A program made the position numbers and the translations under genes. The notes beneath the pieces were generated by a model. It did no database searches, had not been told where the DNA came from, and saw only the letters and a list, made by a program, of their open reading frames with translations. DNA of 64,000 bases from an uncultured Bacteroidota bacterium (lineage in GTDB: Bacteria > Bacteroidota > Bacteroidia > Chitinophagales > Chitinophagaceae). Positions 1 to 8,712 of this stretch are shown here, piece by piece. The DNA is taken from the NCBI GenBank assembly GCA_903865435.1, contig CAIPJS010000077.1, forward strand, positions 20,526 to 84,525, written 5' to 3'. Each line of letters starts with the position of its first letter. Within the stretch, counting starts at the first letter, position 1.

Positions 1-81
1 TTATAAAATAGAAGCATTATCACTGTATTAGTCAGGAAACAATTTTAATTTTGACATACAAAACATAAAAAATAAATAAAA

Positions 82-555
82 ATGAGCAATTTAACAGGCA
101 AACCAGCCCCAGCATTCACACTTTTTGATACCGATAAAAAAGCAACCAATTTGGCCGATTTCAAAGGACAAAATGTTGTGGTATTGTTTTTTCCTTTGGC
201 TTTTACAGGTGTATGTACTGCCGAACTTTGTAGCATTAGAGACAATATCGCTACTTACAATACAGCGAATGCACAAGTATTGGCTATTTCTGTAGACTCC
301 TTGTTTACTCTAGGCAAATTCAAAGAGGAGCAAAAATTAAATTTCCCTTTATTAAGTGATTTTAATAAATCTGCAATTACCGCTTATGGTGTTAAGTATG
401 ATGTATTCCCTGCTTTTGAAATGCAAGGAGTAAGCAAACGCGCTGCTTTTGTTATAGATAAAGAAGGGGTGGTTCAATACGAAGAAATTTGTGCCACTCC
501 AGGTGATTTGCCAAACTTTGAAGCCATTCAAACTACTTTGAATAAATTGAACTGA
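82..555 (+). CDS. Peroxiredoxin (AhpC/TSA family, BCP/AhpE-like)
   Basis: A 157-residue thioredoxin-fold peroxidase that would reduce hydrogen peroxide and organic peroxides in the cytoplasm. The peroxidatic site is visible as FFPLAFTGVCTAEL, with Cys45 preceded by the Pro/Thr residues of the family PxxxTxxC motif. A second cysteine five residues on (Cys50) is in the position of the resolving cysteine of BCP-type atypical 2-Cys enzymes; a third lies near residue 137. There is no signal peptide. The length matches the family. The gene stands alone, convergent with the methyltransferase at 878-2053, and is followed by several hairpins. The exact subclass (BCP, AhpE or Prx5-like) is not settled by sequence reading alone. 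Confidence 0.93.
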   Translation: MSNLTGKPAPAFTLFDTDKKATNLADFKGQNVVVLFFPLAFTGVCTAELCSIRDNIATYNTANAQVLAISVDSLFTLGKFKEEQKLNFPLLSDFNKSAITAYGVKYDVFPAFEMQGVSKRAAFVIDKEGVVQYEEICATPGDLPNFEAIQTTLNKLN

Positions 556-561
556 AATGTC

Positions 562-653
562 GCTAGTTGTTAGGGCTTTATAAAATATAAGCCCTAACAA
601 CTATGACCTCTAATGATTTTTAAAAAGGGTTCCAATAAAATGGAACCCTTTTT
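562..653. repeat. 92-bp intergenic direct repeat, copy 1
   Basis: Copy 1 of a near-identical pair offset by 172 bp (second copy at 734-825). It contains a 10-bp perfect hairpin (GTTAGGGCTT / AAGCCCTAAC, 569-578 with 589-598), the box CTCTAATGATTTTT, and an intrinsic-terminator hairpin. It lies between the convergent peroxiredoxin and RlmI-like genes. It encodes no protein that I can support. Confidence 0.9.
622..653. terminator. Bidirectional intrinsic terminator
   Basis: A perfect 13-bp stem AAAAAGGGTTCCA / TGGAACCCTTTTT with a 6-nt loop. The A-tract and T-tract on its two sides allow it to terminate transcription from both convergent genes. It is preceded by CTCTAATGATTTTT. Confidence 0.8.
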
Positions 654-703
654 CGTAATTTTTATATAATATAAAATTAACATTCCGCTCTCTAATGATT
701 TTT

Positions 704-731
704 AAAGCCCCGCAATTTATCGCGGGGCTTT
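704..731. terminator. Second intrinsic-terminator hairpin
   Basis: A 10-bp stem AAAGCCCCGC / GCGGGGCTTT with an 8-nt loop, followed by a T-run. It has the same CTCTAATGATTTTT box immediately upstream (690-703) but is different in stem sequence from its two neighbours. Confidence 0.75.
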
Positions 732-733
732 TT

Positions 734-825
734 GCTAATTGTTAGGGCTTTATAAAATATAAGCCCTAACAACTATGACCTCTAATGATTTTTAAAAAGG
801 GTTCCAATACATTGGGGCCCTTTTT
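734..825. repeat. 92-bp intergenic direct repeat, copy 2
   Basis: Second copy of the repeat at 562-653. The first ~75 bp are nearly identical, including the 10-bp hairpin at 741-770; the terminator arm has diverged (ATTGGGGCCC in place of TGGAACCC). See the entry for copy 1. Confidence 0.9.
794..825. terminator. Third intrinsic-terminator hairpin
   Basis: A 15-bp stem AAAAAGGGTTCCAAT / ATTGGGGCCCTTTTT with a 2-nt loop as drawn. The two differences from perfect pairing would be G-U pairs in plus-strand RNA, so the arm changes keep the fold. Confidence 0.7.
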
Positions 826-877
826 GGTGCTTGAAATTTTTTATAGAATATAAAATTAATTACAATAGTATTAATTT

Positions 878-2053
878 TTATCGATCGCAAACTTCAACAA
901 TCAAAAACTTTAAGTAGTGGGTGTTTTCCATGCCCCAAATAATAGGGTGGTCACTGGATTGTGTTTGATAAGTAACTTGACGTATTCTTTTTTTCGCATC
1001 CCAAGCAGCCATTTGTATGGTATCCAAAAATAATTCAGGACTCACTAAGTTGGTACAACTGGAAGTAACTAAAAATCCTCCGTTACGAATCATTTGCATT
1101 CCTCTCAAATTAATTTCTTTGTAACCTGTTACTGCTTTATCAATACTGTTTCTGCTTTTTGTAAAGGCAGGTGGATCCAGCATTACCACATCATACTTCT
1201 GTCCTTCTTTGCCCCATTTTTTTAAAACATCAAATGCATTCATGGCTTCAAATTGCACAATATGCTCTAGTTTATTTAAGGCTGCATTTTTATTGGCCTG
1301 TGCTACTGCGCTTTCTGAAATGTCAATCCCTAAAACAGATTTTGCTCCATAATGTGCTGCATGAATTTCAAAAGTACCTGTATAGGTAAATGCCCCTAAA
1401 ACATCTGCACCTTGTACAATATTTTTAATGGCTTTGCGATTGTCTTGTTGGTCTAAAAAATAACCAGTCTTTTGCCCGTTTTCAATATCTACATAAAATT
1501 GTAAATCATTTTCTTGTATGATAATTTCAGTTGCAAATGGTTCAGATAAAAATCCTTTTTGCTGAACCATGCCTTCTAATTCTCTAACCGGCACATCGTT
1601 TCTTTCATAAATACCCTTGGGTTTAAAAATTTCATTAATGGCGGCAACTATTGATTCTTTCCATTTTTCAATACCAAGGGATAAAGTTTGAAGCACAAAA
1701 TAATCGTTGAATTTATCAATGATTAAAGCGGGAATGCCATCGGCTTCTCCAAATACCAAACGGCAATTTTCAACGTAACCCATTTTTTGACGATAGGCCC
1801 AAGCTTCTTTAATTTTTTTATGAAAAAAAGCAGGGTCAATTTCTTCTCTTTTTCTTGTCAATAAACGAATGATGATTTGAGAGTTTGGGTTGATGTATCC
1901 ACGACCTGCTAATTGCCCATCAAAAAAGTACACTTCCACGATATCTCCGGGTTCAATAGGCCCTGCAATACGGTCCACTTCGTTGTTGTAAATCCAAGGG
2001 TGGCCTTGGGCAATTCTGGGGTTGATCTTTTTATTTAAATACACCTTTGTCAT
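878..2053 (-). CDS. rlmI: Class I rRNA (cytosine-C5) methyltransferase, RlmI family
   Basis: A 391-residue SAM-dependent methyltransferase of the YccW/RlmI type, which in E. coli makes m5C1962 in 23S rRNA. The N-terminus (NPRIAQGHPWIYNNEV) is the PUA-like RNA-binding domain, about residues 1-75. The Rossmann SAM-binding motif DVLGAFTYTGTFEIHAAHYG and the downstream MLDPPAFTKS motif form the catalytic domain. TSSC near residue 346 carries the likely nucleophilic cysteine. The ATG is preceded by a TATATTTG box only 4 nt away. It is divergent from grpE. Family assignment is firm; the exact modified base is inferred from the family. Confidence 0.88.
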   Translation of the reverse strand: MTKVYLNKKINPRIAQGHPWIYNNEVDRIAGPIEPGDIVEVYFFDGQLAGRGYINPNSQIIIRLLTRKREEIDPAFFHKKIKEAWAYRQKMGYVENCRLVFGEADGIPALIIDKFNDYFVLQTLSLGIEKWKESIVAAINEIFKPKGIYERNDVPVRELEGMVQQKGFLSEPFATEIIIQENDLQFYVDIENGQKTGYFLDQQDNRKAIKNIVQGADVLGAFTYTGTFEIHAAHYGAKSVLGIDISESAVAQANKNAALNKLEHIVQFEAMNAFDVLKKWGKEGQKYDVVMLDPPAFTKSRNSIDKAVTGYKEINLRGMQMIRNGGFLVTSSCTNLVSPELFLDTIQMAAWDAKKRIRQVTYQTQSSDHPIIWGMENTHYLKFLIVEVCDR

Positions 2054-2057
2054 GGCA

Positions 2058-2065
2058 CAAATATA
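2058..2065 (-). promoter_or_regulatory. -7 box of the rlmI-like gene
   Basis: On the minus strand TATATTTG matches the Bacteroidota TAnnTTTG consensus exactly, followed by TGCC and the ATG. The expected transcription start falls at or next to the start codon, suggesting a leaderless or near-leaderless mRNA. Confidence 0.5.
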
Positions 2066-2116
2066 CTCCCCAAATTAGTGACAAGTTGTGCCTATTTTTG
2101 AGGGTTTTATGTCAAT

Positions 2117-2149
2117 TTTGCCTTAATTATTGCTTTGGCAATATTTTTG
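2117..2149 (+). promoter_or_regulatory. grpE-dnaJ promoter
   Basis: TTTG at 2117-2120 and TATTTTTG at 2142-2149, a perfect TAnnTTTG box, are separated by 21 nt, close to the usual ~19-nt spacing. It would start transcription near 2155, downstream of the ORF-track start at 2135. This is the main reason for moving the grpE start. No CIRCE-like heat-shock operator is visible. Confidence 0.5.
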
Positions 2150-2167
2150 GGAGATATTTGTAACAAT

Positions 2168-2725
2168 ATGAAAACTATGGAAGACAAAGACATTGATAGA
2201 ACAGAACAGGTCCTACCAGCTCAAAATGAGGGGGAAAATAACGCCGAAACAGCTCCTGAGGAACAAGCTCCATTGAGTGAGACGGATCAATTGAAGGCAG
2301 ATTTGGCCGACCAAAAGGACAAATATTTGAGGTTGATGGCCGAATTTGAAAACTTCAGAAGAAGGACGGCTAAGGAAAGATTGGAATTGATTCAAACTGC
2401 TGGAAAAGATGTAATCGTTTCCCTGTTAGAAGTAATGGATGATTGTGATAGAGCAGAAAAGCAATTAAACAGTTCCGATGACATTGCACTGCAAAAAGAA
2501 GGCATTCAGTTGGTTTTTAATAAAGTTCGTTCCACTTTACAATCAAAAGGAGTTACGGCTATGGAAAGTTTAGGTAAAGATTTTAATGTAGAATTGCATG
2601 AAGCCATTACAGAAGTTCCAGTATCAGACGCATCTAAAAAAGGGAAAGTGGTTGATGAAATAACAAAAGGCTATTTATTAAATGATAAAATTATCCGCTT
2701 TGCAAAAGTGGTAGTTGGAAAATAA
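2168..2725 (+). CDS. grpE: Nucleotide exchange factor GrpE
   Basis: Co-chaperone that releases ADP from DnaK. After an acidic, low-complexity N-terminus comes the long GrpE coiled-coil helix (ADQKDKYLRLMAEFENFRRR) followed by the beta-wing domain with the family hallmark LHEAITEVP near the C-terminus. I place the start at ATG 2168 (185 residues) or 2177 rather than the track start 2135, because a good promoter box at 2142-2149 would lie inside the longer ORF. It sits 9 nt upstream of dnaJ, so the two form an operon. dnaK is not in the window. Confidence 0.93.
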   Translation: MKTMEDKDIDRTEQVLPAQNEGENNAETAPEEQAPLSETDQLKADLADQKDKYLRLMAEFENFRRRTAKERLELIQTAGKDVIVSLLEVMDDCDRAEKQLNSSDDIALQKEGIQLVFNKVRSTLQSKGVTAMESLGKDFNVELHEAITEVPVSDASKKGKVVDEITKGYLLNDKIIRFAKVVVGK

Positions 2726-2734
2726 ATCTACACT

Positions 2735-3904
2735 ATGTCAAAGAGAGATTATTACGAAGTACTAGGCGTTACAAAATCGGCTTCTACAGAAGAGATAAAA
2801 AAAGCGTATCGAAAAGTAGCCATGCAATATCATCCTGATAGAAATCCAGGAGATAAAGCAGCAGAAGAAAAATTTAAAGAAGCAGCTTCGGCCTATGAGA
2901 TATTAAGTGATGCTGATAAAAAAGCAAAGTATGATCGTTTTGGACATGCTGCATTTAGCCCAGGCGCTGGTGGTGGTGGAGGTTTTAGCGGCGGTGGTAT
3001 GGATATGAATGATATTTTTAGTCAGTTTGGTGATGTATTTGGAGAAGATGTTTTTGGAAGCTTTTTTGGAGGTGGCGGTGGAAGCCGTTCTCGTGCATCT
3101 AGATCAAGAGGTCAAAGAGGAAGCAATTTGAGAATTAAACTTAAGATGAATTTTGAGGAAATCGCCAATGGTGCCCATAAACAAGTAAAAGTGAAAAAAC
3201 ATGTTTTGTGTACCACATGTGGAGGCAATGGCGCGAAAGATAAAAATAGTGTACAAACCTGTGGTACTTGTAATGGTTCTGGTCAAGTTAAAAGAGTGAC
3301 CAATACTTTTTTAGGTCAAATGCAAACGGTGAATACTTGTCCTACTTGTAATGGAGAAGGCAACACCGTTACTGCAAAATGTACGCCTTGTAAAGGGGAG
3401 GGTCGTGTGTATGGAGAAGAAACCATTTCTATAGATATTCCTGGGGGTGTGCAAGATGGTATGCAGTTGAGTATGTCGGGCAAGGGCAATGCGGGAGAAA
3501 GAGGGGGCAGTCCAGGTGATTTGATAATTATGATTGAAGAAGAAGCACATGAAAGCTTGCATAGAGATGGTTTGAATGTTGCTTACGATTTATACATAAC
3601 TATTCCTGATGCTATATTTGGCACCAGTGTGGAAGTACCTACCATTGATGGACGTGCTAAAATTAAAATACCACCAGGCACTCAAGGTGGTAAAATATTC
3701 AGATTAAAAGGAAAAGGTTTTCCCGAAGTGCAAGGTTATGGCAAGGGGGATCAATTGATTAATGTAAATGTTTGGACCCCTCAACAAGTAAGTGCTGAAG
3801 AGAAAGCGGAGTTGGAGAAAATGCAGTTAAGCCCTAATTTTCAACCCAAACCTATTAAAGGAGACAAGAGTTTTTACGATCGAGTAAAGGAAGCGTTTAA
3901 ATAA
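2735..3904 (+). CDS. dnaJ: Chaperone protein DnaJ
   Basis: A full-length 389-residue type I Hsp40 that delivers substrates to DnaK and stimulates its ATPase. The J domain with HPD at residues 33-35 is followed by a Gly/Phe-rich linker (about 76-125). Four CxxCxGxG zinc-binding repeats follow ([32 protein letters not shown]), then the C-terminal peptide-binding domains. All domains are complete, distinguishing it from CbpA. It is the second gene of the grpE-dnaJ operon and is followed immediately by a strong terminator that overlaps its stop codon. Confidence 0.97.
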   Translation: MSKRDYYEVLGVTKSASTEEIKKAYRKVAMQYHPDRNPGDKAAEEKFKEAASAYEILSDADKKAKYDRFGHAAFSPGAGGGGGFSGGGMDMNDIFSQFGDVFGEDVFGSFFGGGGGSRSRASRSRGQRGSNLRIKLKMNFEEIANGAHKQVKVKKHVLCTTCGGNGAKDKNSVQTCGTCNGSGQVKRVTNTFLGQMQTVNTCPTCNGEGNTVTAKCTPCKGEGRVYGEETISIDIPGGVQDGMQLSMSGKGNAGERGGSPGDLIIMIEEEAHESLHRDGLNVAYDLYITIPDAIFGTSVEVPTIDGRAKIKIPPGTQGGKIFRLKGKGFPEVQGYGKGDQLINVNVWTPQQVSAEEKAELEKMQLSPNFQPKPIKGDKSFYDRVKEAFK

Positions 3905-3942
3905 CAGAAAGGGGCAATAAAATTTGCCCCTTTCTGTTATTT
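3901..3942 (+). terminator. Intrinsic terminator of grpE-dnaJ
   Basis: A 17-bp perfect stem ATAACAGAAAGGGGCAA (3901-3917) with TTGCCCCTTTCTGTTAT (3924-3940) and a 6-nt loop. The dnaJ stop codon lies in the 5' arm. TCTAATGATTT follows at 3946. Confidence 0.85.
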
Positions 3943-4020
3943 ATATCTAATGATTTATTTAATTTCTGTTAGAATTAAAATTAAATATCAGAGGAAAGTA
4001 AAAGGTTATTTTTTAATCCT

Positions 4021-4554
4021 TTACTTTAACTGATAAATATGTTTTGAATTTCTGCCTAAGCCATCGTAATCCAATCCATAACCCACTACAAATTTGTTGG
4101 GAATCTCAAAGCACTCGTAGTCCACTTTTACAGGAAATTGCAACGCTTCTTTTTTGTTTAGTAAAACAGCAATCTTAACTGAAGCAGGGCCGCTGGATAT
4201 TAATTGAGGCAAGTAATGATGCAATGTTTTTCCTGTATCAATAATGTCTTCCATTATAACAATATGTCTGCCAGTTACATTGGCTTCTAATCCAATGGCA
4301 GTAATCACATTGCCCGATGAACTCATGCCTTTATATGAAGCTAATTTAATAAAACAAACCTCCGCTTCAATGGTTATTTGTTTGAATAAGTCGGCAGTAA
4401 ATAAGAAGGAGCCATTTAAAATAGAAAGAAAAATTGGTTTTTTACCTTCATAATCTTTATTCAGTTGGATGGCAAGTGCGGTAATTTTTTCTTGAATCTC
4501 TTTTTCACTTAAATAAGGTACAAATTCTTTGTCGTGTATTTTGATCGAATGCAT
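4021..4554 (-). CDS. hpt: Hypoxanthine phosphoribosyltransferase
   Basis: A 177-residue purine-salvage enzyme converting hypoxanthine or guanine plus PRPP to IMP or GMP. The PRPP-binding signature is visible as IVIMEDIIDTGKTLHHYL, and the flexible-loop region SYKGMSSSG is present. Length is typical of bacterial Hpt. It is the last of a minus-strand run (O-methyltransferase, glucosaminidase, hpt) with 21 nt to the preceding gene, so it is probably co-transcribed. guaA elsewhere in the window belongs to the same guanine nucleotide network. Confidence 0.93.
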   Translation of the reverse strand: MHSIKIHDKEFVPYLSEKEIQEKITALAIQLNKDYEGKKPIFLSILNGSFLFTADLFKQITIEAEVCFIKLASYKGMSSSGNVITAIGLEANVTGRHIVIMEDIIDTGKTLHHYLPQLISSGPASVKIAVLLNKKEALQFPVKVDYECFEIPNKFVVGYGLDYDGLGRNSKHIYQLK

Positions 4555-4575
4555 AGCGTACTTTTTATTTGAAAA

Positions 4576-5973
4576 TTAACTTTTGTTTTTCTTAAAGAGA
4601 TTCAATTTTTTTATAAAATCCAATTTGCTTTTTGAATTAGGTATGTTTTTTGAAGCAGCACTATCTTTAGCCATTTCAGCTACCTTAATCTGGGGCTTTA
4701 CTTGAGCAATCGGTTTTGGAGTAGAGCTGGCTATTGGTGTGAAAGCATCCAGAAATTTATTGGTGCTTTTGGGTGCATCAAAAGGTTTGAATAAAAATAA
4801 AAAATCACCTTCTTTTAAATTATCATCTTTAGCTTTTGGATTGTATTCTTTTAAGAAATTTAATTGAATGGCCTCGGATTGACTTATGTCATACAAAGTT
4901 TCTTCTGCTTTTAAAGTATGCACTTTTTTAGGAATTTCTTTTTTCTTAGGCGCTAAAAAAACCAGTTGATCATTGGTCAATACATCCGCGGCTTGAATTT
5001 CGTTGTATTCGTATAATCTAAATAAAGGAACTCTTTCATTATTTGCAATGGCCAAATAGGAGCTTCCGGCTTTGGCCCAAACTACGGGTACATCATTAAT
5101 TCTAAATCTAATGCTTGGGTAATTTGTTTTATTTTTATTTGTTTTTTTAGACACAGTGTCCATGCGTTGAACGGTATCAAGTTTAGGTACAGTTTTTAGT
5201 TCATTGATAGGCTGAATGGCATTGGGTGTATTGGGACTTGTATTGACGACAGCAACGGTACCACTAATTCCTCTAACTGGAGAAAGTTGAACGCTATCAG
5301 TAGTTAGGATTATTACTTTTTTGACCACCACCGCAGTATCCTTAGCAATGGTATCTTTTCTAATTGCCTCTATTTTTACAACAGCGCTATCCACTTTTGA
5401 AATCTGTATAGCATCTTTGTCTATTGTTTTTTTATTGGCTGCTTCAAGCGAATCTTCTTTGGCTAGCTCTGGGAAATTATATTGTGAAAGTTCAAAGTCG
5501 GCAATGACTTTTATTAATTTTCTTGGATAATCTGTTGCAGTGGCGTAGCCTGCTTTTTTTAATCCATAAGCCCAAGCAGAGTCATCCACTGGATCTAATT
5601 CAAAAAGTGGCGCATAATTGGGTCTGTTTTTTAAAAAATCTGAATGATCAATAAAGGAACGAGCAGCAGTTGGGTATACTCTAAAACATTCTTGTTTTGC
5701 ATCATCATCTTGATAAGTGGTTTCACCCTGCCAATCCGATTTGCATTTAATGCCAAAATGATTCTTGAAATTTAAAGCTAAATTGCTTTGACCGCTATTG
5801 GATTCAATAATGCCTTGGGCCAAAGTAATGGAAGCTGGAATGCCTGTGCGCTTCATTTCTTTCACTGCAATGTCTTTGTATTGATCGATGTATATTAAAG
5901 TAGCTGTTTTTTGAGCCAGTAAGCAATGAGGAATTAAAAAGACAAGCAATAAGGCAATAATGCTTTGTTTCAT
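4576..5973 (-). CDS. Secreted N-acetylglucosaminidase (GH73-like) with LysM domain
   Basis: A 465-residue exported peptidoglycan hydrolase. A signal peptide (residues 1-20, ending LLAQ) is followed by a FlgJ/GH73-type glucosaminidase domain to about residue 170, with ITLAQGIIESNSGQSNLA carrying the likely catalytic glutamate and NHFGIKC typical of the fold. A long Thr/Val/Lys/Asp-rich linker follows. A LysM-like module (TLKAEETLYDISQSEAIQLN) lies near residues 345-390, then a lysine-rich tail. It would cut or remodel the glycan backbone in the periplasm. The start abuts the O-methyltransferase stop, so the two are probably translated from one message. Confidence 0.88.
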   Translation of the reverse strand: MKQSIIALLLVFLIPHCLLAQKTATLIYIDQYKDIAVKEMKRTGIPASITLAQGIIESNSGQSNLALNFKNHFGIKCKSDWQGETTYQDDDAKQECFRVYPTAARSFIDHSDFLKNRPNYAPLFELDPVDDSAWAYGLKKAGYATATDYPRKLIKVIADFELSQYNFPELAKEDSLEAANKKTIDKDAIQISKVDSAVVKIEAIRKDTIAKDTAVVVKKVIILTTDSVQLSPVRGISGTVAVVNTSPNTPNAIQPINELKTVPKLDTVQRMDTVSKKTNKNKTNYPSIRFRINDVPVVWAKAGSSYLAIANNERVPLFRLYEYNEIQAADVLTNDQLVFLAPKKKEIPKKVHTLKAEETLYDISQSEAIQLNFLKEYNPKAKDDNLKEGDFLFLFKPFDAPKSTNKFLDAFTPIASSTPKPIAQVKPQIKVAEMAKDSAASKNIPNSKSKLDFIKKLNLFKKNKS

Positions 5974-5974
5974 T

Positions 5975-6616
5975 TTATTGTATTTTTCTAATCAAAGTTA
6001 AGCCATCTCTAATTGTTAATAGCACTTGTTCGGTTTTTTGATCTTGTAAAACATATTCGTTAAATGCCTGAATGGCTTTGGCGCTTTTCCCTTGAATGTT
6101 GGTTTCTAGTACATCACCATGAAAAAGTACATTGTCTACCATCATCATTCCATTTTCACTTAATTGGGGCAGTACTAAATTATAGTAGTCGATATAGCTG
6201 GTTTTATCTGCATCTATAAATACAAGGTCCCAATTTTTATCTAGGGTTGGAATAATTTCTTTGGCATCACCTATATGCATTTTGATTTGATGACTTTTGG
6301 CACTCGTTGAAAAAGCAGCCATCGCTTTTTTGGCATCATCTGCTCTTAACTCAATGGTATGTAATTCGCCATTTGCTTTTAAGCCCTCGGCCAAACACAA
6401 GGCGCTAAAGCCAGTAAAGCTGCCAATTTCTAAAATAAATTTTGGCTGCAATAATTTACTCATAAAACTTAAAAACCCGCCTTGAGTCCAGCTGCTTTGT
6501 AAATGCGCATGTGCATGGTTTGTCAAAGTGTCTTCATAGAGACTCTTTAAATAGCTTGGAGTAATATTGCTATACTTTTGAGCATACTCATTTGCAAGAG
6601 GGTGTATAAATTCCAT
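5975..6616 (-). CDS. SAM-dependent O-methyltransferase (CCoAMT-like family 3)
   Basis: A 213-residue cytoplasmic methyltransferase of the catechol/caffeoyl-CoA O-methyltransferase family. The SAM-binding motif EIGSFTGFSALCLAEGL is near residue 60, and the metal/substrate motif FIDADKTSYIDYY near residue 135, followed by MMVDNVLFHG. The natural substrate cannot be read from the sequence. A GACATTTG box lies 4 nt before the ATG, overlapping the end of the symporter gene upstream, so it may have its own promoter despite the 11-nt gap. Confidence 0.88.
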   Translation of the reverse strand: MEFIHPLANEYAQKYSNITPSYLKSLYEDTLTNHAHAHLQSSWTQGGFLSFMSKLLQPKFILEIGSFTGFSALCLAEGLKANGELHTIELRADDAKKAMAAFSTSAKSHQIKMHIGDAKEIIPTLDKNWDLVFIDADKTSYIDYYNLVLPQLSENGMMMVDNVLFHGDVLETNIQGKSAKAIQAFNEYVLQDQKTEQVLLTIRDGLTLIRKIQ

Positions 6617-6620
6617 GGAA

Positions 6621-6628
6621 CAAATGTC
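6621..6628 (-). promoter_or_regulatory. Possible -7 box of the O-methyltransferase gene
   Basis: GACATTTG on the minus strand differs from TAnnTTTG at one base and lies exactly 4 nt before the ATG, the same geometry as at four other genes in this window. Confidence 0.3.
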
Positions 6629-8082
6629 TATCTTTTTTCTCTATTTGGGGTTGAAATCAGCCAAAGACCCACAAAAGTAAGTAGTCCATTAATAATCAAT
6701 AGCTCCTGTCCAATTCTAAAATTGCCAAACAGATAAGGTTGAAGGTAATCAAGTGCCAAACACAATAGGGGGGCTAAAAAGCAGGGGAGAAAGGCCCATT
6801 TGTCTTTTAAGTTCCTTTTGGTTAATATGCCAAAGGCAAATAAGCCTAAAAGTGGCCCATAGGTATATGAGGCTATTTTTAAAAGTAAATCAATGATGCT
6901 TTTATTATCAATCCATTTAAAAACAAGTACTATAATGAAAAATAAAAATGCAAAACACAAATGCACCCTTTGTCTAATTTTTTTCTTTTTGGCTTCTTCC
7001 CAATTGACATTTCTTTGCATGCCTAATAAATCAATACAAAAACTTGAAGTAAGCGCAGTGATGGCGCCATCTGCACTTGGAAATAACGCAGAAATTAAGG
7101 CAAGAATAAAAATGATGGAGATATATGGAGGCATATGAAACAAAGCAAGTGTAGGAAACAAATCATCGCCTACAGCCTGAATATTATTTTGCGCTGCATA
7201 TAAATTTAATAAGCCACCTAGGTATAAGAATAAACTAATCACAAATAACATGCTAAAACCTATAGTGACCATATTCTTTTGAGCATCTTTTAATGTTTTT
7301 ACTGAAATATTTTTCTGCATCATTTCTTGATCTAGCCCTGTCATGGTTAAAGTAATAAAAGCACCACCAACGATTTGTTTTAGAAAAAATGATTTACTAT
7401 TTACATCTGTATTAAAGACAGTAGACAAGCCTTTAACCTGCATGGCGTCTAATCCTTCGGCAAAAGAATAGTGCATATTTTTTAAAATATAGTAGCTGCA
7501 AATTACCAAGCCGGTAAGCATGCCAGAAGTTTGAAGGGTATCTGTATATACAATGGTTTTAACACCTCCTTCATAGGTATACAAAAGAATCATAATTAAG
7601 ATGACCAGGGTAGTAGCCCAAAAAGGCACACCCATGGTATCTAAAATAAACACTTGCAAAATTTTCACCACTAAATAAAGTCTTGCGGTAGCACCTAAAG
7701 TTCTGGATAGCACAAAAAAAGAAGCCCCTGTTTTATACGCGTTAAAACCCAATCGTTGTTCTAGATAATGGTAGATAGAAGTTAGGTTCAATTTATAGTA
7801 AATGGGAAGCAATACATAAGCAATGGCTAAGTAGCCGATCAAATAACCAAGGGTAATTTGCAAATAATGAAAGGAATCCTTGCCCACCGCGCCTGGCACA
7901 CTAACAAAGGTTACACCACTCAAAGAAGTGCCAATCATGCCAAAAGCCACCAGCATCCAATGGCTGTTTTTATTGCCAATAAAGAAAGACATATTGTTGC
8001 TGTTCTTACCTGTAATTTTTGCCACACCCAACAGAATGATGAAATAGATAATTACAAATAAAAATAATAAAGGAGCGCTCAT
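6628..8082 (-). CDS. Sodium:solute symporter family protein
   Basis: A 484-residue inner-membrane protein of the SSS (SLC5) family. About 13 hydrophobic segments run from residue 5 to the C-terminus. The family features are the early segment GMIGTSLSGVTFVSVPGAVG, the TM3-4 region FFVLSRTLGATARLYL and ALISALFPSADGAITALTSS, which includes the conserved Ser/Ala-rich TM8 sodium-site region. The substrate cannot be named; Bacteroidota relatives are annotated variously as sugar, proline or sialate symporters. It is divergent from the LOG gene. Confidence 0.88.
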   Translation of the reverse strand: MSAPLLFLFVIIYFIILLGVAKITGKNSNNMSFFIGNKNSHWMLVAFGMIGTSLSGVTFVSVPGAVGKDSFHYLQITLGYLIGYLAIAYVLLPIYYKLNLTSIYHYLEQRLGFNAYKTGASFFVLSRTLGATARLYLVVKILQVFILDTMGVPFWATTLVILIMILLYTYEGGVKTIVYTDTLQTSGMLTGLVICSYYILKNMHYSFAEGLDAMQVKGLSTVFNTDVNSKSFFLKQIVGGAFITLTMTGLDQEMMQKNISVKTLKDAQKNMVTIGFSMLFVISLFLYLGGLLNLYAAQNNIQAVGDDLFPTLALFHMPPYISIIFILALISALFPSADGAITALTSSFCIDLLGMQRNVNWEEAKKKKIRQRVHLCFAFLFFIIVLVFKWIDNKSIIDLLLKIASYTYGPLLGLFAFGILTKRNLKDKWAFLPCFLAPLLCLALDYLQPYLFGNFRIGQELLIINGLLTFVGLWLISTPNREKR

Positions 8083-8134
8083 ATTTTTTTCATTATTGAA
8101 TAGGCAAAGTAATAAGAATCTTTGAAATTAATGG

Positions 8135-8142
8135 TAAATTTG
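8135..8142 (+). promoter_or_regulatory. Possible -7 box of the LOG-family gene
   Basis: TAAATTTG matches TAnnTTTG exactly, 30 nt upstream of the ATG at 8173. No TTTG sits at the ideal -33 spacing, so support is partial. Confidence 0.35.
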
Positions 8143-8172
8143 TTGCTATATTGAAGCATTAAAACCCTTTTC

Positions 8173-8712
8173 ATGAAAATAAAGTCACTCACCGTTTTTT
8201 GCGGATCCAAACCGGGTAAAAAACCAGCCAATATTTTAGAAGCTGCCGCCTTGGGTGAGTGGTTGGCATTGAATGAAGTTGATTTGATCTATGGAGGAGG
8301 AAATAAAGGTGTGATGGGTGCAGTAGCCAATGCCTGCTTAGACAATGGAGGAAAAGTAATTGGCATCATACCTAAATTATTATTGGAATGGGAGGCGCAA
8401 CATACAGGATTAACCGAATTGATTATAACAGACGACATGCATGATCGAAAAAAATTATTGTATGAAAAATGTGATGCGGCCATGGTTTTGCCTGGGGGTA
8501 TTGGCACCATGGACGAGTTGTTTGAAATGCTTACTTGGAACAACTTAAAAATACACAATAAAAAATTATACATTTTAAATGTAGCAGGCTATTACAATGC
8601 CCTAATTGAATTGCTTGAAAATTTCGATACAGAAGAATTTATGTATCAGGATTGGAAGGAAAAATTGGTTGTAATTCATTCAACAGCTGAACTTAGTTCT
8701 CTTTTTTCTTAG
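8173..8712 (+). CDS. LOG family protein (TIGR00730; nucleotide 5'-monophosphate phosphoribohydrolase)
   Basis: A 179-residue Rossmann-fold protein of the LOG/YvdD family. Two hallmarks are present: GGGNKGVMGAVANA near residue 40 and PGGIGTMDELFEMLTW near residue 100, which contains the PGGxGTxxE active-site motif. Characterised members hydrolyse nucleoside monophosphates, including cytokinin ribotides, to base and ribose 5-phosphate. Calling this one a cytokinin enzyme would over-reach. Its 3' end overlaps the convergent outer-membrane gene by 20 bp. Confidence 0.9.
   Translation: MKIKSLTVFCGSKPGKKPANILEAAALGEWLALNEVDLIYGGGNKGVMGAVANACLDNGGKVIGIIPKLLLEWEAQHTGLTELIITDDMHDRKKLLYEKCDAAMVLPGGIGTMDELFEMLTWNNLKIHNKKLYILNVAGYYNALIELLENFDTEEFMYQDWKEKLVVIHSTAELSSLFS

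Noticed and set aside
562-825. CRISPR array
   Set aside because: Only two copies of a 92-bp unit, with hairpin terminators and no uniform spacers or cas genes; intergenic hairpin duplication fits better.
2135-2167. Longer GrpE N-terminus in the ORF track
   Set aside because: The extension overlaps a perfect TAnnTTTG box and would lie upstream of the expected transcription start.
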